A DNA stretch of 64,000 nucleotides from Bacillus sp. FJAT-45350. Its GTDB lineage: Bacteria; Bacillota; Bacilli; Bacillales; NISU01. The first letter of the stretch is position 1. The number at the start of each line of letters is the position of its first letter. The DNA is taken from contig NZ_NISU01000002.1 of NCBI RefSeq assembly GCF_002335805.1, forward strand, positions 138,838 through 202,837, given 5' to 3'. The notes below the pieces were generated by a model. The model was not told the origin of the DNA. It did not search any database and saw only the letters and a program-made list of their open reading frames with translations. Positions 50,922 to 60,399 of the stretch are shown piece by piece. The translations under genes and the position numbers were made by a program.

Positions 50922-51563
50922 ATGAGTAAACAAGTCACCTCGACAAAGGAACAAATACTTGATTTATTAAAAAAGCATCAACAATTAACCGTAGCTGATT
51001 TAGCGATTCATTTAGGAATTACTGAAATGGCTGTTCGACGTCATTTAAATACTCTTGAACGTGATAATCTGATTCAGACGAACCTGGTCCGCCAAGCGAT
51101 GGGAAGACCGACAAATATGTACTCTTTAACCTTAACAGGACAGGAGAACTTTCCTCGAAATTACGCGATGCTCACAATAGATTTCCTTCAAGATATTGAG
51201 GAACTTAGTGGAAAAAAAGTTATTAAAGAACTTTTTGAGCGTCGGAAAGAACGAATGAGAGAAACATACCAGGAAGTTCTTGATAAAAAAACATTTGAAG
51301 AAAAAATTAAAGCACTTGCTGACATACAAAATAAAAATGGGTATATGGTTGAATGGGAAAAAAGTGATGATGAAACTTTTATCTTTAAAGAATACAATTG
51401 TCCCATTTCACAAATTGCGAAAGAATATCCTGTTGCATGTGAATGCGAACAAGGTCTCTTTAAAGAACTATTAGAAACAGAAGATATTGAATGTGAGGCA
51501 TGTATGGCAACAGAAGAAGTCCCACATTGTTACTATAAAATTAAAAAGCCAGCTGAAGATTAG
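50922..51563 (+). CDS. SufR-like winged-helix regulator with Cys cluster
   Basis: 213 residues. N-terminal winged helix (about 10-70; LTVADLAIHLGITEMAVRRH and RQAMGRPTNMYSLT). The C-terminal sensor has Cys160 in YNCPISQIAKE, Cys173/175, Cys191/194 and Cys203 in HCYYKI. This NCP...C...C...C layout is that of SufR-type repressors that hold an Fe-S cluster, so it may sense Fe-S status and could regulate suf or other genes. AAGGCGGTGAG lies before the ATG. Confidence 0.8.
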   Translation: MSKQVTSTKEQILDLLKKHQQLTVADLAIHLGITEMAVRRHLNTLERDNLIQTNLVRQAMGRPTNMYSLTLTGQENFPRNYAMLTIDFLQDIEELSGKKVIKELFERRKERMRETYQEVLDKKTFEEKIKALADIQNKNGYMVEWEKSDDETFIFKEYNCPISQIAKEYPVACECEQGLFKELLETEDIECEACMATEEVPHCYYKIKKPAED

Positions 51564-51595
51564 AAGCTACACAATTTGTGGAAGCTTCTTTTTTT
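51562..51595 (+). terminator. terminator after the SufR-like gene
   Basis: AGAAGCT pairs with AGCTTCT, then seven T. Confidence 0.8.
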
Positions 51596-51737
51596 AATGG
51601 GTAATGGTTAATTTTCAATGGTTAATGATTAATGGTTAATGGAATTAAGGGCTTCTGATTAACTGTTTATAATAGCTTATTAAGAGTCTATCAATTGAAA
51701 TTAACAATTAACAATTAACAATTAATAATTAACAGTT
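51596..51737. repeat. heptamer-repeat intergenic element 8 (clearest 7-bp unit)
   Basis: Left tract: GGTTAAT, TTTCAAT, GGTTAAT, GATTAAT, GGTTAAT. Right tract: ATTAACA three times, ATTAATA, ATTAACA. The two are inverted complements about 60 bases apart. Confidence 0.9.
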
Positions 51738-51816
51738 AAAGTAAAGTTCGTTCATAATTCCAAACGTTTCCGGTAGAATATAGATATATTAAAGAAGATT
51801 GGGCGGTGATGTTTAG

Positions 51817-52590
51817 GTGACGAAGTATAAAGGATTTTTAATTGATTTAGATGGGACTGTGTACCGAGGAACTGAGAAGATTGATGAAGCAGTTAGATTT
51901 GTTAATAAATTAAATGAGATGCAATTACCGTATTTATTTGTAACGAATAATTCTTCAAAAGCTCCAGCAGATGTCGCTGAAAAGCTTGTTCAGATGGGAA
52001 TAGAGACGACGGAACAGCATGTCTTTACGACAAGCCAAGCAACAGCAAAATATATTTTGGATCAGGAAGGTCAATCGCGAATTTACGTCATTGGTGAAGA
52101 AGGAGTTCGTCATGCTCTAGAAGAGAAAGGACATGTTTTAGTAGAAGATGAAGCGGATGTTGTCGTAGTCGGAATTGACCGTTCGATAACATATGAAAAG
52201 CTTGCCGTTGCCTGCTTACAAGTTCGTAACGGAGCAACTTTTGTTTCTACTAATGGTGATGTAGCGATTCCAACAGAGCGTGGCTTGTTGCCAGGGAATG
52301 GTTCATTAACATCGGTAATCTCTGTTTCAACAGGTGTGTCTCCTGTCTTTATCGGGAAGCCAGAATCAATTATTGTGGACCAAGCATTAGAGGTTCTTGG
52401 AATTTCTAAAGAGGATACATTATTAATTGGGGATAACTATGATACAGATATTTTGGCTGGAATTAATGCAGGGATTGATACCTTGATCGTACATACAGGG
52501 GTTACAACAAGAGAACATATTGAAAAAGTTACGAGTAAACCGACTTATTCTGTAGATTGCTTAAGTGAATGGGTATTTGAGGAAAGGTAA
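51817..52590 (+). CDS. yutF: HAD-IIA family phosphatase YutF
   Basis: 257 residues; NagD/araL-type cytosolic sugar-phosphate or nucleotide phosphatase. Motifs: DLDGTVYRG (catalytic Asp), VTNNSSK, GKPESI and IGDNYDTDILAG. GTG start after GGGCGGTGA. Substrate unknown. Confidence 0.92.
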   Translation: MTKYKGFLIDLDGTVYRGTEKIDEAVRFVNKLNEMQLPYLFVTNNSSKAPADVAEKLVQMGIETTEQHVFTTSQATAKYILDQEGQSRIYVIGEEGVRHALEEKGHVLVEDEADVVVVGIDRSITYEKLAVACLQVRNGATFVSTNGDVAIPTERGLLPGNGSLTSVISVSTGVSPVFIGKPESIIVDQALEVLGISKEDTLLIGDNYDTDILAGINAGIDTLIVHTGVTTREHIEKVTSKPTYSVDCLSEWVFEER

Positions 52591-52592
52591 TC

Positions 52593-52676
52593 GTAGAACA
52601 ATGGCTCCGCACGCTGCGCGTCAATTGTTAATTATAACTATTTGACTTCAAGGCAGCGGCTTTGCCTATTGTCTAC
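52593..52676. repeat. structured intergenic repeat, copy E6
   Basis: Outer stem GTAGAACAAT/ATTGTCTAC, middle stem GCTGC 52613-52617 with GCAGC 52653-52657, inner stem GTCAA/TTGAC. The loop differs from other copies. Lies between convergent yutF and yutG. Confidence 0.8.
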
Positions 52677-52688
52677 TCAGATATCCTT

Positions 52689-53189
52689 TTATTCAGTATG
52701 TTCGGCACTATGAGCTAACCTACTAGAAGCAGCAGCTGCAATCGCACCGACAATATCATCTAAAAACGTATGGCAATCTTTTGAGTTTTTATCATTTAAC
52801 TTTTCCAAAATCCCTGGCTTTTGTTTATCGATATAGCCATAATTCGTGAAACCTATCGAGCCATACACGTTGACAATCGATAGAGCGATTATCTCATCTA
52901 CTCCGTATAACCCTTCATCTCGTTCAATAATTCCTTGAAGTGGCTCTTCTAGAAGCCCTTTTTCAGCAAGGATATCTAATTGAATACCAGTCAAAATGGC
53001 ATTTTGTACTTCTCTTTTCGTTAGAACTCGATTGACATTTTCTCTGCACTTTTCGATCGTCAGATTTGGATAGTATTTTACTTGTAAAAAGTAAACGAGG
53101 TCGGCGATTTGCTCAATTGTGACCCCTCTTTCCCCTAACCATGTTCGTGCTACTTTTTCTAATTCACTTTGTGCTCTTTCAATTTCCAA
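52689..53189 (-). CDS. yutG: phosphatidylglycerophosphatase A-like protein YutG
   Basis: 166 residues. PgpA family pattern LLEEPLQGIIERDEGLYGVD, DEIIALSIVNVYGSIG, and FLDDIVGAIAAAASSRLAH. Bacillus YutG lacks the membrane segments of E. coli PgpA. TTG at 53189 has GAGGTGA 5 bases upstream; GTG 53198 overlaps that site. Confidence 0.88.
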   Translation of the reverse strand: MEIERAQSELEKVARTWLGERGVTIEQIADLVYFLQVKYYPNLTIEKCRENVNRVLTKREVQNAILTGIQLDILAEKGLLEEPLQGIIERDEGLYGVDEIIALSIVNVYGSIGFTNYGYIDKQKPGILEKLNDKNSKDCHTFLDDIVGAIAAAASSRLAHSAEHTE

Positions 53190-53451
53190 TCTAGTCACCT
53201 CATTTCAGATTCCAGTGAATTACACTTTAGAACTGGAGCGTCTTTTCTTTGGAAGCAGTTCATCTCTTAGTGTTTGTTGTTGCGAAAGAAAATATAACAA
53301 CTGTTCCAATACACTCTTTTAGTAAAGGACGTTATAATCTATTGTCCATTTTAAAAAAAGGGGTGTACTATCATATTTACGCCTTGTTACACATTTTATG
53401 ATACTGGGTCATAGACTATCTTATGATTTAGGCAAAAGAGGAGTGAGGACT

Positions 53452-54462
53452 TTGTTTGGAAGAAATATTTATGACCACTATAACCTCTATTGTGAACAGT
53501 TAATAAATATTGGTAAATATGAAGGTTTTGTTGCAAATGGAGAGCTTTATATTGCAGTACCTGCTAATGATAGGACCGAAGTTAGTCCTGAGCAGGTTTT
53601 ATCCATTAGTGAACAGGTAAATGCGTATGGAGATACGAAGGTTGCTCAACACATTCGAACAAAAGACGGTCAAATGACAGCGTTAGTAGATGGAGAAACG
53701 ATATTTCTGTATCGAATACCACCAATAAGCTTGCAATATGACGGAGGTCTTGGCAAAGAATTAGCCTCTTTTCACCAAAATGGCGTTTTTGTAGCGGAAT
53801 CAAGACAAAACTGGGATGGAGCAACAAAATGGAAAGAGTTATGGGAGAAAAGACTACAGCAATTAGAACGTTGGTATGAACATATTCTTATGCAACCTCA
53901 CAAGACAGAAATAGATGAAGCGTTTTTATTTACTTTTCCTTATTATATGGGATTAACGGAAAATGCTATTCAATATGTAGTCGACGGAAATTTAGATGAT
54001 ACGGTTCGAGATAGAGGTTTCTCGACTGTTTGCCATAGACATTTCACTGATTCAACTTGGCTAACGTTAGAAGAGGGAAGTGGGCAAGTAAAAGTACCTA
54101 CAGATTGGATTATTGATCATCCAAGTCGGGATATAGCAGAGTGGATTCGTTATCAAATGTTAAATCAAGACGAACCACTTCAAAGTATAGAAAAATTCCT
54201 AAATGAATATGAAAATGTAAGGGTGATTAGCCCATATGGCTGGAGATTAATTTATGGTCGTCTTCTTTTTCCTCTTCATTATTTTGAGGCAATTGAAAAC
54301 TGCTATTCAGCATGTGTAACTACAAGAGCACTTTATGAAGAAGAATTTTTACAAGTACTTGCAAAAGAAGAACAAAACGAAAAATTGTTACGTAATTTTT
54401 ATAGTAAGCTTCATATTCCTTATAGAGAAGTAGGTCTGTCTGTCGTTGATTGGTTATCGTAA
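53452..54462 (+). CDS. yutH: spore coat kinase-like protein YutH
   Basis: 336 residues of the CotS/YutH family with a kinase-like fold: GKELASFHQNG, STVCHRHFTDSTWL (Brenner-type His/Asp region), and IISPYG-like VISPYGWRLIYGRL. Coat associated and probably a weak or inactive kinase. The TTG at 53452 follows GAGGAGTGAGG and matches homologues; the in-frame ATG at 53398 has no site. Confidence 0.85.
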   Translation: MFGRNIYDHYNLYCEQLINIGKYEGFVANGELYIAVPANDRTEVSPEQVLSISEQVNAYGDTKVAQHIRTKDGQMTALVDGETIFLYRIPPISLQYDGGLGKELASFHQNGVFVAESRQNWDGATKWKELWEKRLQQLERWYEHILMQPHKTEIDEAFLFTFPYYMGLTENAIQYVVDGNLDDTVRDRGFSTVCHRHFTDSTWLTLEEGSGQVKVPTDWIIDHPSRDIAEWIRYQMLNQDEPLQSIEKFLNEYENVRVISPYGWRLIYGRLLFPLHYFEAIENCYSACVTTRALYEEEFLQVLAKEEQNEKLLRNFYSKLHIPYREVGLSVVDWLS

Positions 54463-54502
54463 GTATGAGATGATTGAGGAAAAAGGTAAAGGTAGGAGAA
54501 GT

Positions 54503-55498
54503 ATGAAGCCATACGTATTTGTTACTAGAAAGATAAGTGAAGAAGCATTGCGACCATTACGAGAAATTGCAGATATAAAGGTATGGCCAGAGGATGAAGT
54601 ACCTGTTTCTAGAGAAGTACTTTTAGATGAAGCGTCTCGAGCATCTGCTTTATTTACGATGGTGTCTGATCCGATTAATAAGGAGCTTTTTGATTTAGCT
54701 CCTAATTTACAGGTTGTCGCTAATATGGCGGTAGGTTTTGATAATATTAATGTAGAAGAGGCAACGCAAAGAGGTATTATCGTCTGCCATACTCCTGATG
54801 TCTTAACAGATACGACAGCAGATTTAACATTTGCTCTTTTAATGGCAACTGCTAGAAGGCTAGTAGAGGCTTCGAATTATATTAAAGAGGGTCAGTGGAA
54901 GGAGTGGAGTCCGTTATTATTAGCAGGCTATGATATTCATCATAAAAAGATTGGGATTATCGGTATGGGACGGATTGGAGAAGCGGTTGCGAAAAGAGCA
55001 ACTGGGTTTGATATGGAAATTCTTTATCATAATCGAACAAGAAAGCCTGAAGCGGAAAAAGCATTGAATGCCAAATATGTCTCTTTTGATGAAGTTATTG
55101 AGGATTGTGATTTCGTTGTATCAATGGTTCCTTATACAAATGAGACTAAGGGTATTTTTAACGAAGGCGTATTCAAGGCAATGAAGAAAACAGCTATCTT
55201 TATAAATGCTTCTCGTGGCGGAGTAGTTAATGAAGAAGCTTTATACCAGGCGCTACAATATAAGGAAATAGCAGCAGCGGGTTTAGATGTGTTTTCTAAG
55301 GAGCCAATTGGTGCTGAACACCCATTACTTACGCTACCTAATGTTGTTGCATTACCTCATATAGGCAGCGCTAGCTATGAGACGAGAGGAGCAATGGTAG
55401 AGATGACGGTTGAAAACATTATTCGAGTATTACAAGGGACTGAACCTCTTGCTGTTGTAAATAAGGAAGTGCTCTCATCTACTGCTCGAGAAAAATGA
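54503..55498 (+). CDS. D-isomer 2-hydroxyacid dehydrogenase
   Basis: 331 residues. NAD(P) fold with GIIGMGRIGEAVAKRA, catalytic Arg in NASRGGVVNEEAL, Glu in DVFSKEPI and His in LPHIGSASYETR. Closest to glyoxylate/hydroxypyruvate reductases. GTAGGAGAA precedes ATG 54503. Overlap-free after yutH. Confidence 0.9.
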   Translation: MKPYVFVTRKISEEALRPLREIADIKVWPEDEVPVSREVLLDEASRASALFTMVSDPINKELFDLAPNLQVVANMAVGFDNINVEEATQRGIIVCHTPDVLTDTTADLTFALLMATARRLVEASNYIKEGQWKEWSPLLLAGYDIHHKKIGIIGMGRIGEAVAKRATGFDMEILYHNRTRKPEAEKALNAKYVSFDEVIEDCDFVVSMVPYTNETKGIFNEGVFKAMKKTAIFINASRGGVVNEEALYQALQYKEIAAAGLDVFSKEPIGAEHPLLTLPNVVALPHIGSASYETRGAMVEMTVENIIRVLQGTEPLAVVNKEVLSSTAREK

Positions 55499-55589
55499 AA
55501 CAAATTGAATTCTGTTTTTGTTTCGACTAATTGAAGTATATATTATACTTTTCAATCGTCATTTTTCCCTTTATTGTAACAAAAAGTTA

Positions 55590-55629
55590 GAAACTTCTTG
55601 CAATTAAAAATAGCAAGAAGTTTTTTTTG
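55590..55629 (+). terminator. terminator after the dehydrogenase gene
   Basis: AAACTTCTTGC pairs with GCAAGAAGTTT, followed by T residues. Confidence 0.9.
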
Positions 55630-55671
55630 TGCTAAAATAATGAGGTCAATATAGAAATTTTCTAAATTCTC

Positions 55672-55700
55672 TTGTAATATAATGAAATACGCTCTATAAT
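55672..55700 (+). promoter_or_regulatory. promoter of hom-thrC-thrB
   Basis: TTGTAA, 17 bases, TATAAT. The leader of about 100 bases contains no T-box that I recognise. Confidence 0.7.
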
Positions 55701-55806
55701 GTCCTTTATAGGAACACATTTGTTCATATGTAGTGAACAATTATTAGTGTCAAACATACGATAGCAGATAAATAGAAAAGCAAGATGCTAAAAGGGAGTG
55801 TTAACT

Positions 55807-57102
55807 ATGGAAAAAGGAATATCAGTTGGACTATTAGGGCTTGGAACAGTAGGTAGTGGGGTTATTCAAATTATCCAAAGACATCAAGAAGAACTAAAGC
55901 ATCAAGTTGGTTGCCCTGTTTCTGTAGAAAAAGTATTAGTAAGAAACTTAGAGAAAAAGAGAAATGTAGATATTGATGAATCGAAGCTAACTGAGCATGT
56001 AGAGGAAGTTATCGCTAACCCGGAGATTGATGTAGTAATTGAGGTAATGGGTGGAGTAACTGAAGCGAAAGAATATATTATATCTGCCCTTGAGAATAAA
56101 AAGCATGTAGTTACAGCTAATAAGGATTTAATGGCTTTATATGGTGCAGAACTATTACAAGTAGCTAGTGATAATCAATGTGATTTATTTTATGAAGCGA
56201 GTGTAGCAGGTGGAATTCCGATTATTAGGAGCTTAGTAGAAGGGCTCTCTGCTGATAGAATTACTAAAATGATGGGGATTGTGAACGGGACTACAAATTT
56301 CATTTTAACGAAAATGAGCAAAATTGGTAGCTCTTACGATGACGTGTTAAAAGAAGCACAAGAGCTTGGTTATGCTGAAGCAGATCCTACTTCAGATGTT
56401 GAGGGGTTAGATGCAGCTAGGAAAATGGCCATTTTATCAACTTTAGGATTTTCAATGAACATAGGACTTGAGGATGTTGTTGTTCGAGGAATTACAACAG
56501 TCACAGAAGAAGATCTACACTATTGTGAACAGCTTGGTTATACAATGAAATTAATTGGTCTCGCTGAGCGTACTGATGGTCGCGTAGAGGTAAGTGTTCA
56601 ACCTACATTATTACCAAACGAACATCCATTAGCTTCAGTGAACGACGAATTTAATGCAGTTTACGTTTATGGTGAAGCGGTTGGGGAAACGATGTTCTAC
56701 GGCCCTGGTGCAGGGTCTTTACCGACAGCAACTTCAATCGTATCAGATTTAGTGACAGTTATGAAGAACAAACGACTTGGTGTAAATGGTCGAAGTGTCA
56801 CTGCTCCTCTTTATGAAAAGCAGTTAAAGACAGATGAAGAAATTGAATCAAAGTATTTCCTACGTTTACATGTAACTGACAAAGCAGGGACATTCTCAGC
56901 TATTACATCAATTTTTGCTGAACATGAAGTAAGCTTTGAAAAGTTGTTACAGTTACCAATAAACGAAGAGGTAGCGGAAATAATTATTATTACACATAGA
57001 ACAAGTAAGAAGACTTATGAAGACATTTATAATGGATTAAATAATTTAGAAGTAGTTCAATCAGTTGAAAGTAGTTATCGAGTTGAGGGAGGAAACAAAT
57101 AA
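55807..57102 (+). CDS. hom: homoserine dehydrogenase
   Basis: 431 residues; reduces aspartate semialdehyde to homoserine. Rossmann [12 protein letters not shown], signature [20 protein letters not shown], catalytic Lys in TANKDL, and a C-terminal ACT domain (about 350-425) for threonine feedback. ATG 55807 with AAAAGGGAG upstream. First of hom-thrC-thrB. Confidence 0.97.
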   Translation: MEKGISVGLLGLGTVGSGVIQIIQRHQEELKHQVGCPVSVEKVLVRNLEKKRNVDIDESKLTEHVEEVIANPEIDVVIEVMGGVTEAKEYIISALENKKHVVTANKDLMALYGAELLQVASDNQCDLFYEASVAGGIPIIRSLVEGLSADRITKMMGIVNGTTNFILTKMSKIGSSYDDVLKEAQELGYAEADPTSDVEGLDAARKMAILSTLGFSMNIGLEDVVVRGITTVTEEDLHYCEQLGYTMKLIGLAERTDGRVEVSVQPTLLPNEHPLASVNDEFNAVYVYGEAVGETMFYGPGAGSLPTATSIVSDLVTVMKNKRLGVNGRSVTAPLYEKQLKTDEEIESKYFLRLHVTDKAGTFSAITSIFAEHEVSFEKLLQLPINEEVAEIIIITHRTSKKTYEDIYNGLNNLEVVQSVESSYRVEGGNK

Positions 57103-58166
57103 TGAGTAGCTGGAAAGGTTTATTATCTGAATATAAAGAGTATTTACCAGTAAATGAGGATACACCAATGCTTTCTTTAAGAGAGGGGAATACACCATTA
57201 ATTCCACTTGAGAATCTATCAAAAGAGTGGGGTGTTGAGGTCTATGTAAAGGTTGAGGGAGCGAATCCAACTGGATCATTTAAAGACCGTGGAATGGTTA
57301 TGGCTGTTGCTAAAGCAAAAGAAGAAGGCAGTAAAACCATTATCTGTGCGTCAACTGGGAATACATCAGCAGCAGCTGCTGCATATGGTGCACGTGCAGG
57401 GCTTCGTTGTATCGTAGTAATTCCAGAAGGGAAGATTGCCCTTGGTAAGCTAGCTCAAGCAGTAATGTATGGAGCTGAAATTTTAGAAATTCAAGGAAAT
57501 TTTGATAACGCACTAGATATCGTTCGTAAAATTAGTGAAGTTGAGCCAATTACATTAGTAAATTCAGTAAATCCGTATCGTATTGAAGGACAGAAAACAG
57601 CAGCGTTTGAAGTATGTGATGCATTAGGAAGTGCACCAGATGTATTATGTATTCCTGTTGGAAATGCTGGGAATATTACAGCCTACTGGAAAGGGTTTAA
57701 AGAATACAACGAGAAGAAAAATACAGGATTACCTGAAATGAGAGGATTTGAAGCTGAGGGCGCGGCAGCTATCGTTCAAGGTAAAGTGATTGAAGAGCCA
57801 GAAACAATTGCGACAGCGATTCGTATTGGAAACCCTGCGAGCTGGAATCAAGCAGTCAATGCAGCTGAAGAGTCAAAGGGTAAGGTCGATTATGTAACAG
57901 ATGAAGAAATTCTAGATGCATATCAATTACTCGCTAAAACGGAAGGTGTATTTGCTGAACCAGCATCATGTGCTTCTATTGCTGGACTACGCAAGCAACT
58001 TGCTTCTGGAGAAATTAAAAAAGGTTCAAAAATTGTATGTGTACTGACTGGAAACGGCTTAAAGGACCCAAGTACTGCAATGGATACAATTACAGTAAAA
58101 CCAAAGGTGTTACCAAATAATGAGGAAGCATTCCTGGCTCATATTAAAGGTGGTGTACACAAGTGA
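57102..58166 (+). CDS. thrC: threonine synthase
   Basis: 354 residues; PLP enzyme of threonine synthesis. PLP Lys in [11 protein letters not shown], phosphate loop [10 protein letters not shown]. Start overlaps hom stop by one base. AGGGAGG precedes. Confidence 0.97.
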   Translation: MSSWKGLLSEYKEYLPVNEDTPMLSLREGNTPLIPLENLSKEWGVEVYVKVEGANPTGSFKDRGMVMAVAKAKEEGSKTIICASTGNTSAAAAAYGARAGLRCIVVIPEGKIALGKLAQAVMYGAEILEIQGNFDNALDIVRKISEVEPITLVNSVNPYRIEGQKTAAFEVCDALGSAPDVLCIPVGNAGNITAYWKGFKEYNEKKNTGLPEMRGFEAEGAAAIVQGKVIEEPETIATAIRIGNPASWNQAVNAAEESKGKVDYVTDEEILDAYQLLAKTEGVFAEPASCASIAGLRKQLASGEIKKGSKIVCVLTGNGLKDPSTAMDTITVKPKVLPNNEEAFLAHIKGGVHK

Positions 58167-59080
58167 TAGACGGAAAGATGGTCATTACAGTCCCGGCGAG
58201 CTCTGCGAACCTAGGACCTGGTTTTGACTCAATCGGTCTTGCTCTTAATCGTTATTTAACATTAACGGTAACTAATAGTAGCGATTGGTGTTTCAAAGGC
58301 AAATCAGAAGAGCTAGAAGGAGTTCCAGAGGGAAAAGAAAACCTTATTTATCAAGTAGCTGAACATGTTGCAAATGAGCTAGGAAGAGACATGACGCCTT
58401 GTTACGTAGAAATGATAAGTAATATTCCACTGGCTCGTGGGCTTGGAAGTAGTGCTTCTGCAATTGTTGCAGGAATTGAGCTTGCGAATCAATTGCTTGA
58501 TGCAAACCTTTCACCTGAAGAAAAGGTAAGGTTTGCTAGCCTATGGGAAGGTCATCCTGATAATGTAGCTCCTTCAGTATATGGTGGTTTAATTGTTGGA
58601 ACACACACCGAAGAGAGTACGGATTTTGTTTATTGTGGTGTACCTGAAATCGATATTGTAATGCTGATTCCAGCTGAGGAGCTAATGACAAAGAAGGCTA
58701 GAGGTGTTCTTCCTGAATCAATACCTTTTAAGTCTGCTGTGCAAGGTAGTAGTGTAGCTAATGTTTTAGTCGCTGCGATTTTGCAAGGAAACTGGGAGCT
58801 TGCTGGGAAGATGATGGTACGAGATTTATTCCACCATCCATATAGAAAAGAGCTTGTTCCAGGTCTTGAAGACGTTATGAATACAATTTTTGATACGGGT
58901 GCATATGGCGCAGCATTAAGTGGAGCAGGTCCTACAATTATCTGCTTTACAGCGTTAAATAAGGGTGAGCAGTTGAAGGAAGAACTCCAACAACGCTATC
59001 CACAATTTTCAGCAGAGCTTGTTCAACCAGATCCAAATGGGGTAATGGTGGAGCGTTCGGTTGTAACGGAGCTGAAGTAA
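58163..59080 (+). CDS. thrB: homoserine kinase
   Basis: 305 residues; GHMP kinase. [15 protein letters not shown], the ATP motif [16 protein letters not shown], and [13 protein letters not shown] start overlapping thrC by four bases (GTGA). Confidence 0.97.
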   Translation: MIDGKMVITVPASSANLGPGFDSIGLALNRYLTLTVTNSSDWCFKGKSEELEGVPEGKENLIYQVAEHVANELGRDMTPCYVEMISNIPLARGLGSSASAIVAGIELANQLLDANLSPEEKVRFASLWEGHPDNVAPSVYGGLIVGTHTEESTDFVYCGVPEIDIVMLIPAEELMTKKARGVLPESIPFKSAVQGSSVANVLVAAILQGNWELAGKMMVRDLFHHPYRKELVPGLEDVMNTIFDTGAYGAALSGAGPTIICFTALNKGEQLKEELQQRYPQFSAELVQPDPNGVMVERSVVTELK

Positions 59081-59094
59081 CATTTAGAAAGGTG

Positions 59095-59119
59095 TCTCAA
59101 GGAATTGGGGCATCTTTTT
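59095..59119 (+). terminator. hom operon terminator
   Basis: AAAGGTGTCTC pairs with GGGGCATCTTT using wobbles, then T residues. Confidence 0.65.
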
Positions 59120-59181
59120 CTGTAGGGAGCAGTCGGTTAGTGGTTAGTTGGAAATGTATCTAGCTAAAAAAACAAATGTAG

Positions 59182-59310
59182 AAAAGCCTATCACCAATTG
59201 AGCGGTGATAGGCTTTTAGGTTATTCGAAGAAGGGCAATGGCGTCGCACACTGCGCGTCTAACGCCAAGAAAAGCGCTTGTCGTTAGACTTAAAACATGG
59301 CAGTCTCAAA
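59182..59310. repeat. structured intergenic repeat, copy E4
   Basis: Leading hairpin AAAAGCCTATCACC/GGTGATAGGCTTTT, then TTATTCGAAG. Middle stem ACTGC 59250-59254 with GCAGT 59300-59304, inner stem GTCTAACG/CGTTAGAC with loop containing AAGAAAAGCG. The right end is worn. Confidence 0.85.
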
Positions 59311-59328
59311 TTATTATGTGAAAAATAA

Positions 59329-59467
59329 AACGCCTATCACCAATTGAGAGGTGGTAGGCGTTTAGGTTATTCGAAGAAGGGCAATGGCTTCGCGCGCTAC
59401 ACGTCACATGACAAGAAAACCGTTTGTCATGTGACTAAAAACAAAGTAGCGGCTCCGCTCATTGCTT
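59329..59467. repeat. structured intergenic repeat, copy E5
   Basis: Leading hairpin ACGCCTATCACC/GGTGGTAGGCGT, then TTATTCGAAG. Outer stem GCAATG/CATTGC, middle stem GCTAC 59396-59400 with GTAGC 59446-59450, inner stem GTCACATGAC/GTCATGTGAC around AAGAAAACCGTTT. Confidence 0.88.
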
Positions 59468-59498
59468 AATTAAAAAGGGCATAGCCCTTTTTAATTAA
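59466..59498 (-). terminator. terminator overlapping the yutI stop
   Basis: A 15-bp perfect palindrome TTAATTAAAAAGGGC/GCCCTTTTTAATTAA. The yutI stop codon (59495-59497) lies in its arm. Confidence 0.75.
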
Positions 59499-59731
59499 AA
59501 TACTTGTTCGATTTCTTTTACGCCTGGTACTTCTTCAAGTAGGGCGCGTTCGATACCAGCTTTAAGCGTGATTGTTGAACTTGGGCATGAACCACATGCT
59601 CCTAATAAACGTACCTTTACAATACCGTCTTCAATATCTACAAGCTCAACGTCTCCACCATCACGGTTTAAGAACGGACGTAACTTATCTAATACTTCTG
59701 ATACCTGTTCGTGCATTTCTTCTGTAGCCAT
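59495..59731 (-). CDS. yutI: NifU-like scaffold protein YutI
   Basis: 78 residues, the NifU C-terminal domain: [17 protein letters not shown] and the cluster motif GACGSCPSS (CxxC). Carries Fe-S clusters from SufBCD to targets. GGAGTG precedes the ATG. Confidence 0.95.
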   Translation of the reverse strand: MATEEMHEQVSEVLDKLRPFLNRDGGDVELVDIEDGIVKVRLLGACGSCPSSTITLKAGIERALLEEVPGVKEIEQVF

Positions 59732-59792
59732 TTAAAACACTCCTTTCATCTTACTTACATTATAATATCCAAGATAAAAAAAATCTATTAAA

Positions 59793-59963
59793 GAGCATTA
59801 AGAAAAAGGTTGAACTTTACCTTTTTCTTAATGCTCGAAGCAATGAGTGAAGTGCTGTCATCTTTTAAAGTCTAACTAGGAGTGGTTTTCTCCTAGTAAG
59901 ACGAACAGCACGTAGCCATTGCAACTGGAAAAAGGTTGAACTTTACCTTTTTCTTAATGCTCG
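59793..59963. repeat. structured intergenic repeat, copy E2 (reverse orientation)
   Basis: Leading hairpin GAGCATTAAGAAAAAGGT/ACCTTTTTCTTAATGCTC, then CGAAG. Outer CAATG/CATTG, middle GTGCTGT/ACAGCAC, inner ACTAGGAG-TGGTTTT-CTCCTAGT. The right flank (59929-59963) repeats part of the first hairpin. Fills most of the yutI-yuzD gap. Confidence 0.85.
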
Positions 59964-60029
59964 TATTAGAATTGATTGCTTAAAAAATTTTCAGCTAGTA
60001 TGATGTTGTAGAGAGTAAAGGAGGACGTT

Positions 60030-60344
60030 ATGAATATTATAATAACAGTGTATGGTGCCGAGGAAAAATGTGCTAGTTGTGTAAATTTACCTTCTGCTTT
60101 AGACACGAAAGAGTGGTTAGAGGCAGCAATTAACCGAAAATATACGAGTATACCTGTTACGATTCGATATGTAGATATATATAAGCCTGAAACAGAGGAA
60201 GATAAAAAATATTCCGAGGAAATTTTAGATGACGTGTATTTTTATCCGCTTATAGTAATTGACGATGAGGTTGTTGCTGAAGGAAATCCAAAGCTAAAAG
60301 ATATTTTTGCAGTAATAGAAGAAAAAGGAAAGGGACTTGATTAA
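60030..60344 (+). CDS. yuzD: YuzD family protein (DUF1462)
   Basis: 104 residues with thioredoxin-like fold and CxxC (EKCASCVNLPSA), VDIYKPETEEDKKY, FYPLIVIDDEVVAEGNP. Beside yutI in Bacillus, so a link to Fe-S delivery is plausible. AAAGGAGGA precedes the ATG. Confidence 0.9.
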   Translation: MNIIITVYGAEEKCASCVNLPSALDTKEWLEAAINRKYTSIPVTIRYVDIYKPETEEDKKYSEEILDDVYFYPLIVIDDEVVAEGNPKLKDIFAVIEEKGKGLD

Positions 60345-60364
60345 ACCAAGTTCCTTTCCTTTTT
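60323..60364 (+). terminator. yuzD terminator
   Basis: AAAAGGAAAGG-ACTTG pairs with CAAGT-CCTTTCCTTTT. Confidence 0.85.
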
Positions 60365-60399
60365 GGTGTTTCACACTAAAAAAAATCGCTTTTTCTTCA

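Noticed and set aside
51596-51737. CRISPR-like array
   Set aside because: The repeat unit is 7 bp without spacers and there are no cas genes; it is the heptamer repeat.
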